Source: Candidatus Binatia bacterium (GTDB lineage Bacteria > Desulfobacterota > Binatia > HRBIN30). From it: a stretch of 64,000 bases of DNA. Shown here in pieces: positions 35,827 through 44,520 of the stretch. Numbering within the stretch: position 1 is the first letter of the stretch; each line of letters opens with the position of its first letter. The stretch is from positions 1 to 64,000 of the forward strand of contig JAKLJW010000009.1 of the NCBI GenBank assembly GCA_023150935.1. The letters are read 5' to 3'. The notes below the pieces were generated by a model. That model had not been told where the DNA came from. It saw only the letters and a program-made list of their open reading frames with translations, and ran no database searches. Made by a program: the position numbers and the translations under genes.

Positions 35827-36021
35827 ATGCTCATCACCCTGCTCCCGCAACGACGACAGTTGGAGATCTCCGGGCGCCACCGTGTGGCCGAGGTGTTGCG
35901 TCAACTCAACCTGCTACCGGGCACGGTGATGGTGATCCGAGGGGACGAGCTGTTGACCGATCGGGCGATCGTCGAGGCCGAGGACTCGATCGAGATTCGC
36001 AACGTCATCTCGGGCGGGTAA
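35827..36021 (+). CDS. ttuB: TtuB/ThiS/MoaD-like ubiquitin-fold sulfur carrier
   Basis: 64 residues with the small beta-grasp pattern (MLITLLPQRRQLEI, VAEVLRQLNLLPGTVMVIRGDELL) and a C-terminal Gly-Gly, the site that is adenylated and thiocarboxylated. Carriers of this family donate sulfur in thiamine, molybdopterin or tRNA thiolation. The next gene, 37 bp downstream, is a TtuA-like tRNA thiolase, so a TtuB role is the best reading. No thiazole or moa gene is near. No strong ribosome-binding site is seen before the ATG. Confidence 0.82.
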   Translation: MLITLLPQRRQLEISGRHRVAEVLRQLNLLPGTVMVIRGDELLTDRAIVEAEDSIEIRNVISGG

Positions 36022-36058
36022 TGGGCCGGGCCGGGACTATCCGCAGGCGTCACAGGCG

Positions 36059-36985
36059 ATGAAATGCAAGCGCTGTAAGGCAGCGGCGGAGGTTCATGTC
36101 CGCCAGCACAGTTCCGCGTTCTGCCGCGCCTGCTTCGTCGTGTACTTCCAGCGTCAGGTCGAGCGTGCCATCCACAAACAGCACATGTTCTCCGCCGACG
36201 AAGAAGTCATGGTCGCGGTGTCGGGAGGAAAGGACAGCCTTGCACTCTGGGACGTATTGCAGGTGTTGGGCTACCGCACGGTGGGACTGCACCTCGCGTT
36301 GGGGATCGGCGGATACTCGACGGCCTCGACGACGCGGACCGAGGCTTTTGCAACCGAACGCGGTCTCCCGCTAGTCGTCGTTCACCTCGAAGAGGAGGGT
36401 TGCGCGATCCCCCAACTGGCGGGATTCACCAATCGGCCGGCGTGTGCCGCCTGCGGCATCGCGAAGCGGTACTACTTCGATAAGCTGGCGTTCGAACGCG
36501 GCGTCTCGGTGCTGGCGACGGGTCACAACCTCGACGACGAGGCCGCGCGTCTTCTCGGCAACGTGCTGCGATGGCAGGTAGACCACCTTGCCAAGCAACA
36601 CCCTGTCCTCCTACCGACGCACAAACGCTTCGTACGCAAGGTGAAGCCGCTGTTTCGTCTGAGCGAGTACGAAACCGCCGCCTACGCGTTCGTGCGTAAG
36701 ATCGACTACGAAGTCGACGAGTGCCCGAACAGCTCGGGAGCGACCCAGTTGGTATACAAAGATGCCCTGAACCGCATCGAGGCGGTAATGCCGGGCACCA
36801 AGCAGAATTTCCTGCAGGATTTTCTCCGTCTGGGCTACCCGGTTTTCGCGCGGTCGGTGGACAGCCCGCCCAACTCCTGTTCGCAGTGCGGCATGCCGGC
36901 CTTCGCCGAGGTGTGTTCGTTCTGCAGTCTGCGGCGAGAGGTGGACAGCAAGCGGGCACGGCGCGCGACGGCTCGGCGCACCTGA
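36059..36985 (+). CDS. ttuA: tRNA-5-methyluridine(54) 2-sulfurtransferase-like protein
   Basis: Transfers sulfur to position 54 of tRNA in the T-loop. N-terminal zinc site CKRC...CRAC (3,6,22,25), PP-loop SGGKDS (55-60), the iron-sulfur cysteines Cys129, Cys132 (PACAACG) and Cys222 (DECPN), GHNLDDEAA, and a C-terminal CSQC...CSFC zinc site. These match the architecture of Thermus TtuA almost position for position. 308 residues. It is flanked by a TtuB-like carrier and trmI. TtcA-type cytidine thiolases lack the two terminal zinc sites, so TtuA is preferred. Confidence 0.9.
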   Translation: MKCKRCKAAAEVHVRQHSSAFCRACFVVYFQRQVERAIHKQHMFSADEEVMVAVSGGKDSLALWDVLQVLGYRTVGLHLALGIGGYSTASTTRTEAFATERGLPLVVVHLEEEGCAIPQLAGFTNRPACAACGIAKRYYFDKLAFERGVSVLATGHNLDDEAARLLGNVLRWQVDHLAKQHPVLLPTHKRFVRKVKPLFRLSEYETAAYAFVRKIDYEVDECPNSSGATQLVYKDALNRIEAVMPGTKQNFLQDFLRLGYPVFARSVDSPPNSCSQCGMPAFAEVCSFCSLRREVDSKRARRATARRT

Positions 36986-37008
36986 CCCCGGTCACGCAGG
37001 AAGAACCC

Positions 37009-37878
37009 ATGGATGTGGCGGACCAGTCTCTGCTGCGTGCCGGCGATGCGGTGGTTTTGATCGACCGCAAGGAGCGCGAGTACCTGCGGGTACTGCGCCC
37101 GGGCACCCGTATCCATCTGCGCAGCGGCAACATCGAGACCGATGCCCTCATCGGCGAGCCTGAGGGTCGGGTGATCTACAATTCGGGTAGGGAGGCGTTT
37201 CTGGTCCTGCGACCGACGTTTGCGCAGTTGATCCCCAATCTGCCGCGGCAGGCGCAGGTGATCTATCCGAAGGACATTGGGCCGATCCTGCTCTGGGGCG
37301 ATATTTACCCGGGGGCGACGGTCATCGAGGTCGGGGCCGGCCCCGGGGCTCTGACGATGGCCCTGTTGCGCGCCGTCGGCACGGGCGGACGGGTCGTCAC
37401 CTACGAGATCCGGGAGGACTTCGTCGACATGGCGAGGGGCAACGTGAGGCGGTTCCTGGGCGAGACTCCCAACTGGACCGTCAAGCACGCGGATGCGCGG
37501 CTCGGTTTCGAGGAAAGCGGCGTCGACCGCCTCACGTGCGACATGCCGGAACCGTGGACAGTACTTGCGCCGGCGGCAGAAGCGTTACGACCGGGCGGCG
37601 CCATCGTCGGCTACGTGCCCACGGTGTTGCAGGTGAAGCATTTCGTAGACGCCCTCAGGAGCCACGGGGCGTTCGCCGGCGTTCAGGTCTTCGAAGCGAT
37701 GCAGCGCTTCTGGCATGTTCAGGGCCAGAGCGTACGGCCGGATCACCGGATGGTCGCGCACACCGGCTTTGTCATCGTAGCGCGGCGGGTGGTCGAGCGG
37801 GGATTCGCGTTGACTCATGATGCACCGTGTAGTAGCGACGAAATATCACCCGATTTCGATCCCCATGACGAAAGATGA
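37009..37878 (+). CDS. trmI: tRNA (adenine(58)-N1)-methyltransferase TrmI
   Basis: SAM-dependent methylation of A58 in the tRNA T-loop. Seen: N-terminal small domain with GDAVVLIDRKEREYLRVLRPG, then VIYPKDIGPILLWGDI (substrate), SAM loop VIEVGAGPGALTMALLRAVG, TYEIREDF and LTCDMPEPW, the TrmI catalytic-Asp motif. 289 residues from the ATG at 37009 with AGGAAG upstream. It follows ttuA by 23 bp. In Thermus, m1A58 favours TtuA thiolation at position 54, so the neighbours fit one pathway. Confidence 0.94.
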   Translation: MDVADQSLLRAGDAVVLIDRKEREYLRVLRPGTRIHLRSGNIETDALIGEPEGRVIYNSGREAFLVLRPTFAQLIPNLPRQAQVIYPKDIGPILLWGDIYPGATVIEVGAGPGALTMALLRAVGTGGRVVTYEIREDFVDMARGNVRRFLGETPNWTVKHADARLGFEESGVDRLTCDMPEPWTVLAPAAEALRPGGAIVGYVPTVLQVKHFVDALRSHGAFAGVQVFEAMQRFWHVQGQSVRPDHRMVAHTGFVIVARRVVERGFALTHDAPCSSDEISPDFDPHDER

Positions 37879-38602
37879 AATCCGTCACAAGGTGCGCACC
37901 CGTCTCCACCTGACCGGGGCAGCGCGTTTCCCCCTGTTGCAGGGCTACGTGCCGAACTTCGCCGGCGCGGAGCGGGCGGCCCGTCTGGTGTGCGAATTGC
38001 CGATGTGGCGGCGGGCGAAGGTGGTCAAGGTCGATGCGGACGCGCCTTTGCTGGCGCTGCGGCGGGCGGCACTTTACGAGGGTAAGATTGTCTACGTCGG
38101 TATTCCGCGCCTCCGCGGGGAGCGCTGTTTCGTCGAGCTCGACGCCGACCGCCTGGGTAGCCGGCTGACCCGTGCGCTTAGCGTGCGTGGCGCACTGCAA
38201 CACGGACGTCTCGTAGCGCCCCCGGAACTGCGTCCAGTGGACTTGATTGTCTGCGGTTCCGTCGCGGTCACGCGCCAGGGCGCCCGCGTCGGTCGTGGCG
38301 GCGGCTTCTCCGATCTGGAGTACGCCCTCCTGCGCATGGAGGGAAAGATCCGAGAGTACACGCCGATCCTTACGACGGTTCATCCGGTGCAAATACTCGA
38401 GGAAAGATTGCCGATGCGAGGGCACGACATCCCCATCGACTTCGTCGTTACGCCCGACCAGGTCATTGCCGCTCCCAGCCTGCACCCGCGGCCCCGCGGG
38501 GTAATCTGGGAGATCCTTCACGAGGAGCAGATCCAGGCGATCCCGGCCTTACGGAAGGGTCGACGGGCTCAACTCAGCGCCCAGAGCCCTCGACGGCTGT
38601 AG
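37865..38602 (+). CDS. 5-formyltetrahydrofolate cyclo-ligase family protein (MTHFSD-like)
   Basis: Relates to MTHFS, which converts 5-formyl-THF to methenyl-THF with ATP. The N-terminus DEIRHKVRTRLHLTGAARFP and RVVKV-like core KVVKVDADAP resemble the MTHFSD branch. The usual GxGxGYYDR motif reads GRGGGFSDLEYA. 245 residues from the ATG at 37865, which overlaps the trmI end by 14 bp; an in-frame ATG at 37817 is an alternative. Activity as a true cyclo-ligase is uncertain because of the motif change. Confidence 0.82.
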   Translation: MTKDEIRHKVRTRLHLTGAARFPLLQGYVPNFAGAERAARLVCELPMWRRAKVVKVDADAPLLALRRAALYEGKIVYVGIPRLRGERCFVELDADRLGSRLTRALSVRGALQHGRLVAPPELRPVDLIVCGSVAVTRQGARVGRGGGFSDLEYALLRMEGKIREYTPILTTVHPVQILEERLPMRGHDIPIDFVVTPDQVIAAPSLHPRPRGVIWEILHEEQIQAIPALRKGRRAQLSAQSPRRL

Positions 38603-38764
38603 CTCCCGGGTGAGGACGTGCGGTGGCCCGGCAACGGCGCCACTTGCCTTCGCGCCTCGCCTTCGGTAAGTCCCTCGGCACACGGGCCCGCCGATCCTGC
38701 CGTACCCGGCAAGCGTGACGGTCGCGTTGGAACGGGCTGCGATCTTCGAAGGGAGCAATCCACG

Positions 38765-39214
38765 ATGTCGACCGCCAAACCGCAGAGTGCCCACGAAAGC
38801 GCAGTGGGAACAATCATCGGCTGGGGATTGCTCGGCCTCTTCGCCCTCGGTTTTGCCTGGCACGTGGGTGCCCCTTTGATTCTCGGCGAGCGATGGGCAG
38901 ACAAGCAAAACAACGCAATTCAGCTAGTACGCGACTTCAAGCCCGCCGGCGCACCGGCATCCCTTTACGACATGCTTCGGGATTACCAGTTAAAGGCCAA
39001 GGAGCGGGACATCTTCATCGGGGAGATGAGCTGGAGCGCTATTCAACGTGACGGGCCGGAATATGAAGTGACCTTGCTCTGGACCGAGGGGCAGGCCAAG
39101 AAGGTCGCGCTTTGGCGCGTCAACCTCGAGAACAAGGACGTACGGCCACAGGGAAACGAAGCCGGCGGTTTGCCGCAGCGTCTGGCCGCCGGTCCCCAAC
39201 CGCCAGCGTCCTGA
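38765..39214 (+). CDS. hypothetical membrane-anchored protein
   Basis: 149 residues: short polar N-terminus, one transmembrane helix (TIIGWGLLGLFALGFAWHVGAP, about 16-37), then a soluble domain with ALWRVNLENKDVRPQGNEA. I know no family. GGGAG lies nine bases before the ATG. It is the last gene of the plus-strand cluster and converges on the DUF1232-like gene 21 bp later. The 162-bp gap upstream may hold its own promoter. Confidence 0.55.
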   Translation: MSTAKPQSAHESAVGTIIGWGLLGLFALGFAWHVGAPLILGERWADKQNNAIQLVRDFKPAGAPASLYDMLRDYQLKAKERDIFIGEMSWSAIQRDGPEYEVTLLWTEGQAKKVALWRVNLENKDVRPQGNEAGGLPQRLAAGPQPPAS

Positions 39215-39235
39215 GAAGCAGCGTCAGACTCCCGT

Positions 39236-40018
39236 TCATGCCAGCCCGCCATCCGCGGGCGTACGTTGCGTGCGCCGTGGCCGCAGAGCGTTCATCTGCC
39301 TGGATACCCGGCGGGCGTGCGCAGCAATGCGACTTTCTGGACACAGAGCGGTGAAGAGCCGGGCAGCAAGCAAAGTTACCACGATATCGTCGATCCTCCC
39401 CCATGCTGCGCGTCCGTCCGGCATCAGGTCCAATACGGCTACCCCGTAGATTACCGCAAAGACCAGCGGCAGACGCGCCAGGGCAGGCACCCGTCGGTCG
39501 ATCAACAGCCGCACGTTCACTGCTATGCCGAGCAGGGCAGCGTGTCGCGCCGCTTGGAACCCGTTCCGGTACCATGTTCGCAGCAGCGCAAGGTCAGCCA
39601 GAGGAGCAACCAGGATGAGCGCGACAAACGCCAGCCCGCGCAACGCCCAATCCGCCCACCGGTTGGCGGCCGCACCCACCGTCTTGCCAAGACGCCGCAG
39701 ACCCCTTCTGAGCGATCGTAGTAGCCGCAACGTCCCGACACTCAGGTTCTCTTCCACGGGAGGCGGCTCGCCCGGCACTTCCCATTGTGCCTGCCACAGC
39801 ATCCCGCTTCCCCAGGCCTCCGGCCACCCCTTGCCGCATCGCCGTGCCCCGCACGCGCCATCCGGAAACACCATCGGCCGCCCCGACGCGACCCCGCCTG
39901 CGCTCGCGCGGAGGGCCACCGCACCCTCTGCAACGGACGTCAGGACCAGCACGACAACTAGCGTCCAGGTTCTCCGTGCCGCACGCACCCCGCCTATGCG
40001 CCTCGTGCACGTGTTCAT
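39236..40018 (-). CDS. DUF1232-containing membrane protein
   Basis: 260 residues with an N-terminal hydrophobic segment (TWTLVVVLVLTSVAEG), a Pro/Gly-rich stretch, a second hydrophobic helix (LALRG-like FVALILVAPLADLALL) and a C-terminal DUF1232/YkvA-type segment LPLVFAVIYGVAVLDLMPDG...RIDDIVVTLLAARLF. The motif Y...P-D-L-x-P-D followed by DD in the helix is the family signature. Function unknown. The ATG at 40018 has GCGGGAG just upstream; the TTG at 40030 is less likely. Confidence 0.72.
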   Translation of the reverse strand: MNTCTRRIGGVRAARRTWTLVVVLVLTSVAEGAVALRASAGGVASGRPMVFPDGACGARRCGKGWPEAWGSGMLWQAQWEVPGEPPPVEENLSVGTLRLLRSLRRGLRRLGKTVGAAANRWADWALRGLAFVALILVAPLADLALLRTWYRNGFQAARHAALLGIAVNVRLLIDRRVPALARLPLVFAVIYGVAVLDLMPDGRAAWGRIDDIVVTLLAARLFTALCPESRIAAHARRVSRQMNALRPRRTQRTPADGGLA

Positions 40019-40204
40019 ACTCTCCCGCAAATCACGTCACAAATGCCACGGTCGAGCGGTCTTTGTCGCACGCCTGCCAGTCCCACCCACCCGAGTCGCC
40101 ACACCTGGGGGTGCCACTCTACTGGCACCTCGCTTGCTGTTTCCAACGACAGAACCCCTGTCGCCGGAACCACCGGTAGGGTGTCGATCGAAGGAGTGCT
40201 ACTC

Positions 40205-40444
40205 ATGCCCGACCAAATGAGTGAGTTCGTACGCGCCATCCGCCGCGAACTCAAAATGACACAGGAAGAGCTCGCGCATCAACTCGGCATCACCGTCGGC
40301 ACGGTCAACCGTTGGGAAAACGGCCGTTTCCGGCCCAGCAAGCTGGCCCGTGCCATGATTCTCGACTTCGCGAAGAAGCACGGCTTAACCCCGGAGCGCC
40401 TACTGGCCAAGGACAACGGTACCGGCATCGCCTCCGCGATCTGA
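40205..40444 (+). CDS. XRE-family helix-turn-helix regulator
   Basis: 79 residues, a single helix-turn-helix: FVRAIRRELKMTQEELAHQLGITVGTVNRWENGRFRPSKLA. Only a short tail follows, so it may be a stand-alone DNA-binding protein without a sensor domain. AAGGAG lies eight bases before the ATG. It lies alone on the plus strand, divergent from the DUF1232 gene and convergent with the four-paralogue array, and is followed by a strong hairpin. A toxin-antitoxin partner is not visible. Confidence 0.85.
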   Translation: MPDQMSEFVRAIRRELKMTQEELAHQLGITVGTVNRWENGRFRPSKLARAMILDFAKKHGLTPERLLAKDNGTGIASAI

Positions 40445-40549
40445 CTCTGCAGGAAATCATCTCCGGCCCTCGGCACGCCGCCAACTGGCCGGCAATCCGC
40501 GCTTCGGGCCGTGCGTACTCCACCCAAAATCCTTTCTCTCGCCAGAAAG

Positions 40550-40587
40550 AACAAAGGGCCGGTGGCTTCCACCACCGACCCTTTGTT
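40550..40587. terminator. strong bidirectional hairpin between XRE gene and paralogue array
   Basis: AACAAAGGG with GGTGG pairs with CCACC and CCCTTTGTT around a CTTCCA loop, with one 2-base bulge per side. The flanking AAC/GTT gives weak A/T ends on both strands. It sits in the gap between two convergent genes (40444 and 40644), the expected place for a shared terminator. Confidence 0.7.
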
Positions 40588-40643
40588 CAAATTCACCGCT
40601 GCGGTCGCACCGTACCGCCGCAGGTCCCCTGTTTGACCCTTCC

Positions 40644-41897
40644 CTAGTTCGAGGCGGCGTTGATTACAACGACGTCGAACTTGCCAGGGTTGCTCGACTG
40701 ATAGTTCAGGTTGAACGCCGCCGAGCCCACCGCCGCCGGCGGAGCACCACCCGTCCGGCGACTCTCCTCGGCCACCGCCAGAATTCCGCGTCCGACGTTC
40801 AACTCGCTACCCATCACCGAACGAATGCGCGTCTGTCCCGCGAGCGTGCCCTGGACCGCCACGTTCCAGATCGAGGTGCGCTCGTTGCCGGGCCGCTGGT
40901 CTATGTTCGAAAGCTGCACCGACTTAAAGCAGTCGAACGGCGTGCTTGCCGAGAAACGTTGCTCGAATTCGTTGTAAACGAGGAACTGCACGCTCAGTAC
41001 CGGCCGCGCCGCCCCGATGTCGTCCAGATTCTCCGAGCACGGCACCAGAGTTAGTTCCGTCGCCACGACCGGGCCCCCGGGCACCACCGGCGTCTCGTCG
41101 AACCGATGATTGAGAATCAGGTTCCGCGGGCAAGCCGCATACTCGCGCGTCGTACAGATGGACCCTACAGCGGGGGTTCCCGAATCGGGGCCAAGGCACA
41201 TAGTCCGATCGTTTTGCGCCTGGCCATTTGTCGACACCGCTTGGATCCCGATTGCGTTGTACGTCCGAACGTCCACCAGCGACACGCCGGCCGCGCCGGG
41301 CGCCACCTCGTATATCGTCGCCTCGCCCTTGAGGTCGTTCGCATTGATCGGCGTGTTCGTCGTGTTCACCGCCGTCGTCCCGTCGACCTCGACACACTTC
41401 AACTCGCCGATGAAGTAATCCGTGGCCACTCCGGGCAGCGGCCCGCCCTCGGACCCTTTGTTAGGGACCGCCGGTGCCGTCCCGCCCTGCGTCACTGACC
41501 AACCCACCGGCTGCAACGGACTGAGCACGAAGGTAAAGTCGTCCTCGCTCCACTGCGGCGCACACGACCCGCCAGGCGTGCAATCCGAGCTGTCGCGGCA
41601 CGCTTGCGACGTTCCGAAACGATTTAACCCGTTCGTACACTCGCTCGTCGCGTCCACGTAGAAACAGTGGATCACGCGCACTGCAGACCCGGTGTTGGTC
41701 AACTGAACCACGGTGTCCGAGGCGACACCGGTCTGAAATACATCATTAGGGTCCGAGATCACTTTCGCGAACACCACATAGCCCGCGGCCTGATCCGAGG
41801 CGACCGTCTGTGCCTCAATCCGTGTCGGCCCACCGGCCGCGACCAGCGCCAGAGCCACGATGCCAGCGCTCAGACTCGTAGCTACCCGCGTCGCCAT
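40644..41897 (-). CDS. secreted Cys-containing array protein, paralogue 1
   Basis: 417 residues, not recognised as a named family. Signal peptide (about 1-30), then a beta-rich body sharing an ordered set of phrases with the next three genes: GYVVFAKVI, DTVVQLTNTG, HCFYVDA, WSEDDFTFVLS, GELKCVEV, LKGEATIYE, YNAIGI, ATELTLVPCSE, VYNEFEQRFSAS, TRIRS, ILAVAEE. The four-Cys motif CTNG...QACRDSSDCTPGGSC is near nt 41567-41640. GGAAAGGAG precedes the ATG. It may be a surface or matrix protein; partner unknown. Confidence 0.8.
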   Translation of the reverse strand: MATRVATSLSAGIVALALVAAGGPTRIEAQTVASDQAAGYVVFAKVISDPNDVFQTGVASDTVVQLTNTGSAVRVIHCFYVDATSECTNGLNRFGTSQACRDSSDCTPGGSCAPQWSEDDFTFVLSPLQPVGWSVTQGGTAPAVPNKGSEGGPLPGVATDYFIGELKCVEVDGTTAVNTTNTPINANDLKGEATIYEVAPGAAGVSLVDVRTYNAIGIQAVSTNGQAQNDRTMCLGPDSGTPAVGSICTTREYAACPRNLILNHRFDETPVVPGGPVVATELTLVPCSENLDDIGAARPVLSVQFLVYNEFEQRFSASTPFDCFKSVQLSNIDQRPGNERTSIWNVAVQGTLAGQTRIRSVMGSELNVGRGILAVAEESRRTGGAPPAAVGSAAFNLNYQSSNPGKFDVVVINAASN

Positions 41898-41970
41898 CGC
41901 GCGTCTCCTTTCCCAACTGCGCCCTTGCAGCACATTCACGAGCGTACGCACTTCACTGCTCCTCGTTCGC

Positions 41971-43095
41971 TCAGAACGCCTCATGCACCTTAACCACGGC
42001 ATCCGGTCGCGGTGCACTCAGGTCCATGTGCAGATTCACGGCCGCCGACCCGGCGTTTCCGATGCTGTCGACGTGGAAGCTCTCTGCCACGGCGACAAAC
42101 GGGCCGCCGGAGGACGATGAGATCCGCACGGTTGCAAACTCGGTCGTCAGTGCGCCCTGGGGCAACAGGTCCGACCGCATAGCGGGGATATTTCCGATGT
42201 TGAAGCTCGCCCAGCAGTCGACCGTCGTCGAGCCGCTGAGTGACACCTCGAACTCGTCCGTAACATCGAAGTTTACTTGCAGCCGTGTAGGTATGCCGTT
42301 TAACAAGTCGAGGTTGCAAGGCAGGATCGTGAGGGTTGTGACGACGCTGCTCCGTCCGACGCTGCACGTGCCGCCGGCGCAGTCTACGTCCGCGTTGCAC
42401 GGCGCCCCCGGGGTCGTCCCCCCGACACAGACCCCAGCGTTCCCGAGGTCTTCTATGACTCGGTCCGTATACCCGTCAGCGACGAAGTTCATCCGGACCG
42501 CCGTTGGACAGCGCGCGTATTCCGTACCATTCAGGTTAAGATCCGGCCCGACAATCGGGTCGGTTCCGTCAAATGCGATCGCATTATATTTGGAGTAGTC
42601 GCCACCGGCATCCGCGCCGATGGTCGCTTCGCCCTTGAGTGCGTTCCTCGCCACCGGATCCCCATCGTTCACCTCGTTACAAATCAAGGCACCGACAAAC
42701 CCTACCGGCACGGGCGGTACGAGTCCGGGATCCAAGCCCGCATTCTCGCTACCGAACGGATCGAACGGATTAACCTGGCGCCCCGTACTCACGCGCCAGT
42801 GAGTGGGCTGTTGCTTGGTGAGCATGAGTTCGAAGTCGCTCACCGTCCACAGCGGTTGGCCGTTCGTTCCCGGCTGCGCATTCAGGTAATAGCACTTGAC
42901 GTAGTTCGGGTTCGTCCCCGTGTTCGTTAACTGGATCACCGTATCCCGCTGGCCGTCTCTCACGACCTTCGGGAACATCAACAGGGATCCGGGACGCTCC
43001 GTTGCCACGTCGGCCCCCGCCATACCCGCAAGCAGGATGAGGCTACCCAGGGCTCCCGATATCCACGCGACCCGGATCCCACGGATCGTCCTCAT
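41971..43095 (-). CDS. secreted Cys-containing array protein, paralogue 2
   Basis: 374 residues. Signal peptide (about 1-28, cleavage near AGA-D). Shares with its neighbours GSLLMFPKVV, DTVIQLTNTG, YYLNA, DFELMLTKQQPTHWRVSTG, LKGEATI, YNAIAFD, and TLTILPCN. The four-Cys motif VCVGG...APCNADVDCAGGTC lies in the second half (about nt 42366-42432). GAAAGGAGG precedes the ATG. It is the shortest member and lacks the N-terminal Cys pair region of paralogues 3 and 4. Confidence 0.8.
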   Translation of the reverse strand: MRTIRGIRVAWISGALGSLILLAGMAGADVATERPGSLLMFPKVVRDGQRDTVIQLTNTGTNPNYVKCYYLNAQPGTNGQPLWTVSDFELMLTKQQPTHWRVSTGRQVNPFDPFGSENAGLDPGLVPPVPVGFVGALICNEVNDGDPVARNALKGEATIGADAGGDYSKYNAIAFDGTDPIVGPDLNLNGTEYARCPTAVRMNFVADGYTDRVIEDLGNAGVCVGGTTPGAPCNADVDCAGGTCSVGRSSVVTTLTILPCNLDLLNGIPTRLQVNFDVTDEFEVSLSGSTTVDCWASFNIGNIPAMRSDLLPQGALTTEFATVRISSSSGGPFVAVAESFHVDSIGNAGSAAVNLHMDLSAPRPDAVVKVHEAF

Positions 43096-43155
43096 GACTT
43101 TCCTCCTTTCACGATCGAGCACGTTCACCGATGCCCCAGGAAAGTCCCGGTTGCG

Positions 43156-44436
43156 TTACGGCAGCGTGATGACGTCCGCCGGCGTATTAACCGGGTCACC
43201 CTGCTGCTGCAGGCTGTACCCGGCCGACGGCCCCGTCGGCTGATCCGTCTGTAACGTCGCGACCCCGATGAGCCCGCGGCCCGTCGCCGCCGTGCCCACG
43301 CCACGAATACGCGTCTGACCGGCGATAGTCCCGGCGACAAACGCACTAAAGATCGACCGGGTCGGGCTGCGAGTATCGATCAGAGAAAGCTGGCTGTCGT
43401 AGAAACAGTCGATCAGTCGGCTGGTCGAGAAACGCTGCTCGTACTCGTTGAAAATAAGGAACTGCGCCGTCACGCGCCCCGGCGTCTGCGTGAGGAAGTT
43501 GTCCCCGCAGGGCACCAGAGTGAGGTTCGAAAGGACCGTCCCGGCGGGGGCGGTGGCGCCGGCCTGAGCTGGGTCGGTCGCAAAGTCAAAGAGGTGGTCC
43601 AGGATGAGGGTGGTTGTGCAGGCTGCGTAATTCGCCGTTGCCGACGGGCCACCAAGATTCAGGGTTTCGTTGGCGACGGCCACGCCCGTGGCTCGCACCC
43701 CAACCGCGTTGTACTTGGCAGCATCCGGTGCGCCATCCTCGACGATTGTAGGACTGGTGAGGATGGTCGCATGCCCGACCAAGGCATCGCGGTTGGCCGA
43801 CTGATCGGGAACCGGAGGATTCGTATCAGGGTTGTACTGAATGCATTTCAGGGATCCGATGAAGGGATCTTCCGGCACCGGGGGAATCCCGCTCCCCAGG
43901 TTCGTCTGACCGAGCTGGCAGACGCCAGTGGGGAAGCCGCAATCGGAGTTCCTCGTGCACGGGCGGCCGGGGGGTGTTGTGCAAAGACCCGGCCCCTCGA
44001 GCGGAAAGTCACCCCGGCTCAGTCCGTCCGAGGCATACCACCCAAGCGGCTGGTTCTGCGTGATGTTGATTACGAAGTCGATCTCGCTCCACCCCGGCAC
44101 GCACGGCGAAAAGCCCGCTTCGACGGGACAGTCGGCCGGCGTCTCGCAAACGAGCGACGGATTGTTCAAGCAGTGGCTGTTGGCGTTAACGTAGAAGCAG
44201 TACGCCTGCCGCTGAACGGACTTCGCGTTGGTCAACTGAACCAGGGTGTCCAGCGGGATGCCGTTGTTGAAACGGCCGAGCGTGTCCACCTTGATTCGCG
44301 GCCACACCAGAATCGACGCCGGCTTGTCGGCGGTGGTGAAGGCGCGCGCGGCCGGGACGACGGCGCCGAGCAGGGCAACCCCCGCGACCAGGCCGGCCAG
44401 CGCTCCCCGGAACGCAACCCGCGTGCTGTTCAACAT
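43156..44436 (-). CDS. secreted Cys-containing array protein, paralogue 3
   Basis: 426 residues with a signal peptide (about 1-32, cleavage near ARA-F). Two four-Cys motifs are present: HCLNNPSLVCETPADC (about nt 44099-44175) and GLCTTPPGRPCTRNSDC (about nt 43918-43992). Body phrases ILVWPRI, DTLVQLTNA, WSEIDFVINITQNQPLGWYAS, GSLKCIQY, VGHATIL, YNAVGV, NLTLVPCGD, IFNEYEQRFSTS and TRIRG match paralogues 1 and 4. GAAAGGAG precedes the ATG. The C-terminus ends DVITLP, like DVIELP in paralogue 4. Confidence 0.8.
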   Translation of the reverse strand: MLNSTRVAFRGALAGLVAGVALLGAVVPAARAFTTADKPASILVWPRIKVDTLGRFNNGIPLDTLVQLTNAKSVQRQAYCFYVNANSHCLNNPSLVCETPADCPVEAGFSPCVPGWSEIDFVINITQNQPLGWYASDGLSRGDFPLEGPGLCTTPPGRPCTRNSDCGFPTGVCQLGQTNLGSGIPPVPEDPFIGSLKCIQYNPDTNPPVPDQSANRDALVGHATILTSPTIVEDGAPDAAKYNAVGVRATGVAVANETLNLGGPSATANYAACTTTLILDHLFDFATDPAQAGATAPAGTVLSNLTLVPCGDNFLTQTPGRVTAQFLIFNEYEQRFSTSRLIDCFYDSQLSLIDTRSPTRSIFSAFVAGTIAGQTRIRGVGTAATGRGLIGVATLQTDQPTGPSAGYSLQQQGDPVNTPADVITLP

Positions 44437-44520
44437 TGCCGCTCTCCTTTCGTTCCTCTCTCTGGAAACCACACTTCCAACCCGTGTAGGGCTCAGCATA
44501 CAATTAACCGACCCCACCCG

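Noticed and set aside
36059..36985. TtcA (cytidine-32 thiolase)
   Set aside because: Two terminal C-x2-C zinc sites, the Cys129/132/222 set and TtuB and TrmI neighbours fit TtuA better.
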